DNA of 13,247 nucleotides from JBKBXU01 sp046313675 (lineage in GTDB: Bacteria > Bacteroidota > Bacteroidia > Cytophagales > Cytophagaceae). Positions 6,190 through 13,247 of the stretch are shown here, one piece after another. The stretch covers positions 1 to 13,247 of the forward strand of contig JBKBXU010000109.1 of NCBI GenBank assembly GCA_046313675.1, in the 5' to 3' direction. Both the position numbers and the translations under genes were made by a program. The notes under the pieces were generated by a model. That model had not been told where the DNA came from, made no database searches, and worked only from the letters and a program-made list of their open reading frames with translations. How positions within the stretch are numbered: the first letter of the stretch is position 1; every line of letters starts with the position of its first letter.

Positions 6190-6804
6190 ATGGAAGTACA
6201 ATCAAGGATAGTGGAAGGAGCTACGGAGTTATTTTTCCGGTATGGGTTGAAATCTATTACCATGGATGATATTGCAAAGCACCTGGGTGTTTCAAAAAAA
6301 ACCATTTACCAGTTTTTTAGTGATAAAAATCAGCTTGTTTGTGAGGTAACCAGAAATTATCTGTCATATAGTGAGAAAAGTTTCGAAGATATCAGCGAAA
6401 AGTCTATGGATCCTGTAGATGAAATACTTAAGATATCTGAACATGTAAAAGTGATGTTTCAGAACATGAACCCATCCGTGCTTTATGAAGCCCAGAAATA
6501 TTACCCTCAAGCCTATGCTATTTTTATGGAGCATAAGGAAAGTTGTATTCGCTGCTCTTTAATGAAAAATTTAGAGCAAGGCATCGAATTAGGCCTTTAT
6601 CGAAAAGATATAGACTTAAATATTATATCCAAGCTTCGACTTGAACAGGTTCAGATGGCTTTTAACCCACTGATTTTTCCTTCCCCGGAGTATGACCTTG
6701 CACAGGTACAGGTGCAATTTATAGATCATTACCTGCACGGGATCTGTACATTGAAGGGACACAAATTAATTAATCAATACAAACATATATCCGAAGAAGA
6801 ATAA
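6190..6804 (+). CDS. TetR/AcrR-family transcriptional regulator, likely repressor of the efflux operon
   Basis: The N-terminal DNA-binding domain (residues about 5-50) is typical of TetR: IVEGATELFFRYGLKSITMDDIAKHLGVSKKTIYQFF, with the helix-turn-helix at about 24-43. The 204-residue length fits the family. The C-terminal ligand and dimer region (about 55-195) is divergent, as usual, so the inducer cannot be predicted. It carries a CIRC motif (C119, C122), noted separately. It is the first gene after the promoter at 6141-6171 and ends four bases before the TolC-type gene, so it is transcribed with the pump. The likely model is autorepression through the palindrome at 6134-6163, relieved when a pump substrate binds. 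Family call firm; target and inducer inferred. Confidence 0.9.
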   Translation: MEVQSRIVEGATELFFRYGLKSITMDDIAKHLGVSKKTIYQFFSDKNQLVCEVTRNYLSYSEKSFEDISEKSMDPVDEILKISEHVKVMFQNMNPSVLYEAQKYYPQAYAIFMEHKESCIRCSLMKNLEQGIELGLYRKDIDLNIISKLRLEQVQMAFNPLIFPSPEYDLAQVQVQFIDHYLHGICTLKGHKLINQYKHISEEE

Positions 6805-6808
6805 TTTT

Positions 6809-8176
6809 ATGAACCGCTATTTATTTTTTATTATTTTTTATCTGGTTGGTCAGCATGTGTATGCCCAACAGAGCCACACACTGACCCTGGATCAATGTGT
6901 GGAATATGCGCTTAAGAACCAGGCAGATGTTCAGAATGCAGCTCTGGATGTACACTCGGCTAAATCAAGGGTAGGGGAAATACGTGCCATTGGATTACCG
7001 CAGGCCAACGGATCTGTTCAGATAACAGATAATCCCCGGTTACAAAGAATGTTTCTTACCCCTGAAAATGCAAGTATGTTCTTTCCTCCGGGACAACCTA
7101 TTCCAACAGACGTGGTTGGAATAGAGAATCTTTTTCAGTTAAGATCCAGTGGAGATGCGAACATTACCTTAAGTCAGCTAATCTTTGACGGATCATATTT
7201 TGTGGGTTTACAGGCTGCTTCTGTTTACAGAGAGCTTGCACAAAAGTCACTCACAAGAACAGAAATTGAGGTTGCAGAATCAGTTACTAAAGCCTATTAT
7301 ATGGTTCTGATTAATGAAGAAAGAACCAATTTGTTAGATAACAACCTGGCGCGTTTGGATACCTTACTCAGAGAAACAAGAGCTATGCATGAGCAGGGAC
7401 TTCTGGAAAAAATTGAGGTGTCCAGGATTCAGGTGAACTACAACAACATGCTGGTTGAAAAACAACGCTTTGACAACATGAAGCAAATTGGTTTGCTAAT
7501 GCTGAAATTTCAGATGGGAATGCCGATGGAGAATGAATTAATTCCGGCTCAGAGCCTTAATGATTTCTCCGGGGAGTTTGTGATGGACACTGAGACACCG
7601 GTTAATTATAATGATCGGATTGAATATTCTATGCAGAAAACCACCCGAAACTTAAATGCCCTTGATATCAGAAACGAACGAATACAATCATTACCAAGAC
7701 TGTCTGCTTTTGCAAGCGGCGGTTTTTTTACTCAGCACACAAGCGTACCAAATTTATTTGGTAATCCATGGTATGGTTACGGACGATATGGACTTACCCT
7801 CAACGTACCAATCTTTGATGGTTTAGGGCGAGTATACCGGATACAGCAGGCAAAAGTGAGCTTAAGCCAAACTGAAAACAATATTAGAAACCTTGAAAAT
7901 GCCATAGATTTTCAGGTTAGGCAGTCCAGGTTAAACCTGCAAAGTAATTTAGAAATGCTGGAAGCACAAAGAAGGAACCTCGAGTTGGCAGAAGAGGTTA
8001 CAAGAATATCCAGAATTAAATATCAGGAAGGTGTGGGTAGTAATCTGGAAGTAACTACTGCTGAAAATAGCTATCGTGAGGCTCAAACCAATTATTTCAA
8101 CTCTTTGTATGATGTGTTGGTGGCTACGGTAGACTATAAAAAATCATTGGGAACATTAAACGTCAATAAGAATTAA
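6809..8176 (+). CDS. TolC-family outer-membrane efflux channel
   Basis: This is the outer-membrane exit duct of a tripartite efflux system. Residues 1-19 are a signal peptide cut at about VYA|QQ. The mature protein (455 residues in all) shows the two-fold OEP repeat: a first half opening with LTLDQCVEYALKNQADVQNAALDV (about 25-48) and a second half from about 262. The paired barrel-strand segments LSQLIFDGSYFVGLQAA (121-137) and LNVPIFDGLGRVYRIQQAK (331-349) sit in matching positions of the two halves, and long heptad-rich helices follow each. The C-terminal SRIKYQEGVGSNLEVTTAEN (401-420) is a family signature. There is no lipobox, so it is anchored by its barrel only. It lies 4 bases after tetR and 26 bases before the adaptor, as expected for one operon. 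Confidence 0.93.
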   Translation: MNRYLFFIIFYLVGQHVYAQQSHTLTLDQCVEYALKNQADVQNAALDVHSAKSRVGEIRAIGLPQANGSVQITDNPRLQRMFLTPENASMFFPPGQPIPTDVVGIENLFQLRSSGDANITLSQLIFDGSYFVGLQAASVYRELAQKSLTRTEIEVAESVTKAYYMVLINEERTNLLDNNLARLDTLLRETRAMHEQGLLEKIEVSRIQVNYNNMLVEKQRFDNMKQIGLLMLKFQMGMPMENELIPAQSLNDFSGEFVMDTETPVNYNDRIEYSMQKTTRNLNALDIRNERIQSLPRLSAFASGGFFTQHTSVPNLFGNPWYGYGRYGLTLNVPIFDGLGRVYRIQQAKVSLSQTENNIRNLENAIDFQVRQSRLNLQSNLEMLEAQRRNLELAEEVTRISRIKYQEGVGSNLEVTTAENSYREAQTNYFNSLYDVLVATVDYKKSLGTLNVNKN

Positions 8177-8202
8177 CCTCATTTTTTTATTTATAAACAG
8201 AT

Positions 8203-9318
8203 ATGAAAACATTCGTAAAAATACTTTGTGTCGCGGTGGTGCTTTCTGCCGCAGCTTGTAAACAAACCAGTGAAAGGGAAAAGAAAGAAAAGCAGTTGAT
8301 TGATTATAAGAAAGAACTTGCCCAATTGAATTCAAAAATTAAACTTCTTGAAGGAGAGCTAAATGATGAAGGAGATAAAGGTGTATTGGTTGAAATTGAC
8401 ACCCTTATTGCCTCGACTTTTGAGCATTTCGTGGACGTGCATGGGACAGTAGAGGCGGATATGAACATCCAAATTATGCCGGAGACAAGTGGGATGATTC
8501 AGGAAATAAAAGTGGAGAAAGGACAAAAAGTTTCTAAAGGCCAGGTTTTGGCAGTACTTAATACTGACATCATTCGCCAGAACATAAAAGAGTTGGAAAC
8601 GAATCTTGAATTGGCAACACGTTTATATGAAAAACAAGCCAATCTTTGGAAACAGAATATAGGATCAGAATTGCAATACCTGGAAGCAAAAAACAGGAAA
8701 GATGCACTTGAAAATAATCTGGCTTCTCTGAAAACGCAGTTGTCAAAATCATACATTAAATCTCCTGTAAGTGGTGAGATTGATGAATTATTTCCCCGAA
8801 TAGGCGAGTCTGCAAGTCCTCAGGCTCCATTTGCACGGGTAGTAAATGTTGATAAGGTTTATATTACTGCGGATGTTTCTGAGAAATACATTGGAAAATT
8901 CGGAAAAGGGGACGATGTGTTAATTCATTTTCCTTCTTTGGGAAAGGATATAAAAGCCAAAATCAGTGCAGCGGGTCAATTCATTAATCCAAATAACCGC
9001 ACATTTAAAATCACGGTCAGGCTTGATAACAAAGATGGTTCTATTAAGCCCAACATGTTATCTGTATTGAAAATCAAGGATACATTCGTAGAAAATGCTT
9101 TGGTAGTTCCTGTAAGTCTGATTCAGGATGATAGCAAAGGTAGTTTCCTGTTTATTGCCGAAACTGAGGATGGAAAAACAGTGGCAAGAAAGACTTATGT
9201 GAAAACCGGAACTACCTATAAAGGTAATTCAGTTGTAAAAGAGGGTCTTACAAGTGGAGATGTCCTGATTACGCAAGGGTTTCGTGGAATTGTAGATGGT
9301 GAAGCAATCATTTTTTAA
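8203..9318 (+). CDS. RND efflux periplasmic adaptor (HlyD/AcrA-type membrane fusion lipoprotein)
   Basis: The adaptor bridges the inner-membrane pump and the outer channel. Residues 1-19 are a lipoprotein signal ending SAAAC, so C19 is probably lipidated and anchored. A highly charged coiled-coil-like stretch follows (about 23-58) before the core begins; this N-terminal helix is not part of E. coli AcrA's domain layout. The barrel-sandwich half-motifs are GMIQEIKVEKGQKVSKGQVLAVLN (97-120) and SYIKSPVSGEIDELFPRIGES (183-203), with the alpha hairpin between them (about 122-182). A beta-barrel domain (about 215-292) and a membrane-proximal domain ending GFRGIVDGEAIIF complete it. At 371 residues it is in the usual range. 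Its gene is 26 bases after the channel gene and 12 before the pump gene. Substrate unknown. Confidence 0.93.
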   Translation: MKTFVKILCVAVVLSAAACKQTSEREKKEKQLIDYKKELAQLNSKIKLLEGELNDEGDKGVLVEIDTLIASTFEHFVDVHGTVEADMNIQIMPETSGMIQEIKVEKGQKVSKGQVLAVLNTDIIRQNIKELETNLELATRLYEKQANLWKQNIGSELQYLEAKNRKDALENNLASLKTQLSKSYIKSPVSGEIDELFPRIGESASPQAPFARVVNVDKVYITADVSEKYIGKFGKGDDVLIHFPSLGKDIKAKISAAGQFINPNNRTFKITVRLDNKDGSIKPNMLSVLKIKDTFVENALVVPVSLIQDDSKGSFLFIAETEDGKTVARKTYVKTGTTYKGNSVVKEGLTSGDVLITQGFRGIVDGEAIIF

Positions 9319-9330
9319 TTAAAAGCAACC

Positions 9331-12300
9331 ATGTCTGATAAATTAAATAAGGAATTTGGGCTTACCACCTGGTCGGTAAAAAATCGTACCACGGTATTGG
9401 TATTGATGGTTATAATAGCCATAATGGGGGTTTTTACTTATGTGAATTTGCCAAAGGAGAATTTTCCTGATGTTAAGATTCCCACAGTTATTATATCTAC
9501 TTCTTATCCGGGAAACTCACCTGGTGATATTGAGAATCTTATAACCCGTCCTCTTGAAAAAGAAATCGGGGATATAAGTGGAATAAGCAAATTGAACAGT
9601 ACTTCACAGCAGGATTTCTCCTCTGTTGTCGTAGAGTTTGCTACTGATGTTGATACCGAAGAAGCATTGAGGAAAGTAAAGGATGCAGTGGATAAGGCTA
9701 AAAAGGACCTTCCTAATGACCTTGACAGTGATCCCTCTGTGAGTGAGGTGGATGTTTCCGAATTTCCAATTATGAACATCAACCTTTCGGGAGATTACAG
9801 CAATGAACGCTTAAAAGACATTGCTGAATACCTGAAAGATGAACTAGAAAAGCTGAAGGAGATTTCTAAGGTTAATATCCGTGGAGTGGAAGAGAAAGAG
9901 GTGAAGATTAACGTGGATATGCACAAGATGGCGGCTCGTGAGGTGAATTTCGGCGATATTGAAAGTGCCATTGCGAACGAAAATATAACCATGTCGGGTG
10001 GTAATGTCCTTATTCAGGGAAACCGTCGTGATATTCGTGTAGTAGGTGAATTTGTGGATCCTCTGGAAATGGAAAACATCATTGTGAAAGATGAAAAGTT
10101 TGACATTGTCTATTTGCGTGATATTGCTAAAGTTGAGTTTGGTTACAAAGAAAAAGAGAGCTATGCCCGATTGAATGGACAGCCTGTAGTAATGCTTGAT
10201 GTGGTAAAGAAAAGTGGAGAGAATCTAATCAATGCTTCCAAAGAAATTCGTGCCATACTTGAGAAGGAAAGAAGGGCTGCGATACCGGAGGATCTTGTGG
10301 TTTCTATTACCAATGATCAATCTGATATGACGGTAGATCAGGTAGCCAGTCTTGAGAATAACATTATCTCAGGGGTAATTCTTGTTGTATTGGTTCTGTT
10401 GTTTTTCCTTGGAACGCGAAATGCCCTTTTTGTAGGTATTGCTATTCCGCTTTCCATGTTTATGTCTTTTCTAATTTTAGGCCTTTTGGGTATTACCATA
10501 AACATGATGGTTTTATTCGGGCTAATTATGGCCTTGGGAATGCTTGTAGATAATGGTATCGTTGTGGTCGAGAACGTATACAGGTTGCGAGAACAAGGCA
10601 TGAATGCAATTCAGGCAACTATTAGGGGGGTTGGTGAAGTGGCCTTCCCTATTATATCCTCTACAGCAACCACCCTGGCGGCTTTTTTACCTCTGGCTTT
10701 CTGGCCGGGCATCATGGGTGAGTTTATGAAGTATCTTCCTTACACACTTATTATTACTCTTGGTTCCTCTTTATTTGTTGCTTTGGTGATAAATCCTGTG
10801 TTGATCTCTTTCCTTATGAAGGTACAAGGAGATAAAGAGGAAGAGCTTGTTAATAAGAAAAGATTCTGGATATTGACAGCTTCTGTTACTGCCGTAGGAC
10901 TGTTGTTTGTTTTCCTTGGAAGCGTTGCGTTTGGAAATCTGTTAATCCTTTTTGCCTTACTTAACACGCTAAATGTGTTTGTTCTTAACCCGGGCTCTTT
11001 TAAATTTCAGAACAGCGTTTTACCGAAACTGGAAAATGTATATGAGAGACTATTGAAAGTGGCTGTAAAAAGTACGGGTTCTGCCGTAGCCTTTTTCCTT
11101 GGTACCATTGCTCTACTTGGCTTGTCAATCGGGCTTCTGATTATAAATCAACCTAAAGTTTTGTTTTTTCCAGTAAATGAGCCCGGTTATGTAAATGTGT
11201 TTGTTGAATATCCTGTTGGAGTAGATATTGAAGTTACCAATAAACTAACCGAAAGGCTTGAAGAGCGGGTAATGCAAATTGTTAAGCCTTATGATAAGGC
11301 TGTTGAATCTGTTATAGCTCAAGTGGGCCAGGGGACAGGTGATCCTAATCAAAGTTTTGCGGGTTCAGGAAATACCCCTAATAAAGCAAGGATTACGGTT
11401 GCGTTTCATAAGTTTCAGGAGCGGGGAGGATTGTCTACGGTTGAAATTATGGAAAAGATCAGGTCAGGGATAGCGGACTTTCCCGGTGTTTCCATTACGG
11501 TAGACAAGGATGCTGTAGGCCCGCCGGTAGGTAAACCGGTAAATATTGAAATCAGCGGGGATAATCTGGAGAAACTACTGACAATTAGTGAAGGCTTGCG
11601 CTTAAAAATCAACCAGGCAAAAATTGGCGGAATAGAGGAGCTGAGAAATGACATGGAGACTGGAAAGCCGGAATTGATTGTGGACATTGACAGGGAGAAG
11701 GCGCGTAGGTTTGGGGTATCATCCATGCAGGTGGCTTCGACGTTAAGAACTGCCTTGTTTGGTAAGGAGGTTTCAAAGTTTAAGCTAGGAGAAGATGATT
11801 ATCCTGTACAGGTAAGGTTGGATGAACGCTACCGTAACGATGTGGGAGCACTTATGGAACAATTTGTGATTTTCCGTAACCAATCCACAGGGAAAATTCA
11901 TAAGGTACCTATTTCTTCTATCGCAGCAGCCAGATATAGTTCTACCTATGGATCAATTAAGAGAAAAAACCAGCAAAGGGTGGTAACCTTGAGCTCTAAT
12001 GTACTGGACGGTTACAATCCTACTGAAATAAATGACCAGATTAAGGTCCTGATGACGGATTTGAACGTTCCTGCCGGTTATGAGGTGAAATTTACCGGAG
12101 AACAGGAAAAGCAAGGTGAAGAAATGGCTTATTTATCAGGAGCCTTACTTATGGCCATGTTCCTGATCTTCCTGATTATTGTAGGCCAGTTTAATAAAAT
12201 TTCGGCGCCATTTATCATTATGACCTCAGTGCTTTTAAGTACTATTGGTGTATTCCTGGGGCTGGTAGCCTTCAATATGGAATTCGTTGTAATTATGACT

Positions 12301-12726
12301 ATGATTGGTATAATTTCTCTTGCAGGTATTGTAGTAAATAATGCCATCGTGCTTATAGATTTTATGGAGCTGATCAAAGAAAGGCGTAAGCAGGAACTGG
12401 GAATCGAGAATGGAAGGCTGCCCAAATCAGAATTATTTGGTGTAATTGTGGAAGCGGGTAAAACAAGATTACGCCCCGTTTTGTTAACTGCTATTACAAC
12501 GGTACTGGGTTTGGTTCCATTGGCAACAGGGATGAACTTTGATTTTATAAAACTTATAACCGAATACAATCCGGATTTTTATGTTGGAGGGGATAACGCA
12601 ATTTTCTGGGGGCCAATGTCCTGGACCATTATTTTTGGACTGTCATTTGCCACTTTCTTAACCCTTGTAATTGTTCCGGTAATGTATTTATTAATAGAAA
12701 AAATTAAATATAGATTGATAAAGTAG
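9331..12726 (+). CDS. RND-family efflux pump, inner-membrane permease (HAE1/AcrB-like)
   Basis: This proton-driven pump takes substrates from the periplasm or inner membrane and feeds the adaptor and channel encoded upstream. It has 1131 residues against about 1050 in AcrB. TM1 is at about 20-38; a large periplasmic loop (40-340) with PN1/PN2-type porter folds follows; then TM2-6 (about 343-497), a second porter loop (about 610-930) and TM8-12. Family motifs include NFPDVKIPTV (44-53), the TM4 motif GMLVDNGIVVVENVYR (403-418) and TRLRPVLLTA (1045-1054). In the relay, D407 is kept but the second aspartate is N408, and the AcrB K940 position is N1003 in VVNNAIVLIDF. Two additional hydrophobic stretches (about 511-530 and 533-552) interrupt the central cytoplasmic loop, and the TM11-TM12 loop is long (about 1067-1096). 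Hydrophobic drug-type substrates are more likely than metals (inference), since the CzcA-type TM4 motif is absent. Confidence 0.94.
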   Translation: MSDKLNKEFGLTTWSVKNRTTVLVLMVIIAIMGVFTYVNLPKENFPDVKIPTVIISTSYPGNSPGDIENLITRPLEKEIGDISGISKLNSTSQQDFSSVVVEFATDVDTEEALRKVKDAVDKAKKDLPNDLDSDPSVSEVDVSEFPIMNINLSGDYSNERLKDIAEYLKDELEKLKEISKVNIRGVEEKEVKINVDMHKMAAREVNFGDIESAIANENITMSGGNVLIQGNRRDIRVVGEFVDPLEMENIIVKDEKFDIVYLRDIAKVEFGYKEKESYARLNGQPVVMLDVVKKSGENLINASKEIRAILEKERRAAIPEDLVVSITNDQSDMTVDQVASLENNIISGVILVVLVLLFFLGTRNALFVGIAIPLSMFMSFLILGLLGITINMMVLFGLIMALGMLVDNGIVVVENVYRLREQGMNAIQATIRGVGEVAFPIISSTATTLAAFLPLAFWPGIMGEFMKYLPYTLIITLGSSLFVALVINPVLISFLMKVQGDKEEELVNKKRFWILTASVTAVGLLFVFLGSVAFGNLLILFALLNTLNVFVLNPGSFKFQNSVLPKLENVYERLLKVAVKSTGSAVAFFLGTIALLGLSIGLLIINQPKVLFFPVNEPGYVNVFVEYPVGVDIEVTNKLTERLEERVMQIVKPYDKAVESVIAQVGQGTGDPNQSFAGSGNTPNKARITVAFHKFQERGGLSTVEIMEKIRSGIADFPGVSITVDKDAVGPPVGKPVNIEISGDNLEKLLTISEGLRLKINQAKIGGIEELRNDMETGKPELIVDIDREKARRFGVSSMQVASTLRTALFGKEVSKFKLGEDDYPVQVRLDERYRNDVGALMEQFVIFRNQSTGKIHKVPISSIAAARYSSTYGSIKRKNQQRVVTLSSNVLDGYNPTEINDQIKVLMTDLNVPAGYEVKFTGEQEKQGEEMAYLSGALLMAMFLIFLIIVGQFNKISAPFIIMTSVLLSTIGVFLGLVAFNMEFVVIMTMIGIISLAGIVVNNAIVLIDFMELIKERRKQELGIENGRLPKSELFGVIVEAGKTRLRPVLLTAITTVLGLVPLATGMNFDFIKLITEYNPDFYVGGDNAIFWGPMSWTIIFGLSFATFLTLVIVPVMYLLIEKIKYRLIK

Positions 12727-12729
12727 TTG

Positions 12730-13247
12730 ATGAAGACAGTATTTATTGTAGTAATAATACTTCTGGTTTTTTTCGGAATCGATATCTATGTCTTTCAAGC
12801 TATAAAGATTGTTTCCAGTAGTTTAAGTTTAGTCACGAAACGCATTATATACTCAGCATATTGGTTGCTGAGTATATTTGCTTTTGTTGGGTTGATGATT
12901 TATGTGTCAGGGGAAGCATACCGTTATTCTCCTGTGGTGCGCACTCTTTTTGCAGGCCTGGTTATGACTACCTATTTTACCAAGCTATTTATTGTTCTGT
13001 TTCTATTTATCGATGATCTCCAACGCTTGTTTCGCTGGGGTGTGCAAAAGGCGACACTTATTGCCGATGATAAACCTGTAAGCGCCGGTGAACCCATTAG
13101 CAGATCTGGTTTTTTGGTTAAAGCAGGCCTGATTGTTTCTGCCATACCTTTTCTGTCAATGACTGCCGGTATTGTTTATGGGGTGCATAATTACAGGATC
13201 AGAAGGGTTAAACTTGCTTTAAAAAACCTCCCCGATTCCTTTGTAGG
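12730..13247 (+). CDS. Membrane metallophosphoesterase, N-terminal part (cut by window edge)
   Basis: From the ATG at 12730, 172 codons are open to the window edge. The product starts with a hydrophobic helix running into IDIYVFQAIKIV (about 3-28), has further helices at about 43-60 and 75-97, then FIDDLQRLFRW (98-108), SRSGFLVKAGLIVSAIPFLS (about 127-146) and YGVHNYRIRRVKLALKNLPDSF (about 152-171). This layout and wording match the N-terminal membrane region of Bacteroidota YkuE-type metallophosphoesterases, whose catalytic domain begins just after the LPxxFxG phrase. The metal-binding motifs (DxH, GDxxD, GNH[DE]) would be beyond the window, so the enzyme call rests on recalled family resemblance. 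It starts 3 bases after the pump stop, so it should be translated with it. Its substrate is unknown. Confidence 0.72.
   Translation, partial: MKTVFIVVIILLVFFGIDIYVFQAIKIVSSSLSLVTKRIIYSAYWLLSIFAFVGLMIYVSGEAYRYSPVVRTLFAGLVMTTYFTKLFIVLFLFIDDLQRLFRWGVQKATLIADDKPVSAGEPISRSGFLVKAGLIVSAIPFLSMTAGIVYGVHNYRIRRVKLALKNLPDSFV

Noticed and set aside
12129..12569. 146-codon antisense frame inside the RND pump gene
   Set aside because: Shadow of a strongly coding sequence on the other strand, with no recognisable domain.

Overview
The window reads as a chromosome segment from a member of the Bacteroidota, probably Cytophagales-like (inference). The signs are AT-rich intergenic DNA, a promoter of the TTTG / TAnnTTTG type ahead of the tetR-like gene, a signal peptide ending SFA|QT on a secreted RCC1-repeat protein, a lipoprotein-type efflux adaptor, and a hybrid kinase with GAF-like, PAS, HisKA, HATPase, receiver and HPt parts. 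No tRNA, rRNA, CRISPR array, transposase or phage gene was seen.

Left part (1-3128): the 5' part of a secreted RCC1-repeat protein runs off the left edge on the minus strand. After about 520 bases of AT-rich non-coding DNA comes an unrecognised four-helix membrane protein (plus). It converges, with one base between the stop codons, on an rlmD/rumA-type 23S rRNA m5U methyltransferase (minus). A small hairpin spans both stops.

Middle part (3129-6189): a 522-base non-coding stretch holds two clusters of a degenerate 7-bp tandem repeat (about CTTAYKC), a REP-like palindrome, and a perfect hairpin with a GGGA loop. Next, on the minus strand, is a hybrid histidine kinase split by ten Ns. The two halves lie in different frames only because the N run is not a multiple of three, so this is most likely one intact gene with an assembly gap. 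The kinase and a divergent tetR-like gene share a 219-base region with inverted repeats and a good Bacteroidota promoter.

Right part (6190-13247): a compact plus-strand operon holds a TetR-family regulator, a TolC-type outer-membrane channel, a lipoprotein membrane-fusion adaptor, an RND pump and the start of a membrane metallophosphoesterase cut by the right edge. Gaps are 4, 26, 12 and 3 bases. The three pump genes would build a tripartite efflux complex. TetR probably represses the whole operon through a 7+7 bp palindrome that fits between the -33 and -7 elements of its promoter. The pump is longer than AcrB, has an extra hydrophobic pair in the central loop, and carries D-N and N where AcrB has D-D and K in the proton relay. 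I found no clearly new biological system. The points most worth following are the heptamer repeats, the pump's altered relay and extra helices, and the phosphoesterase tied to the pump operon.
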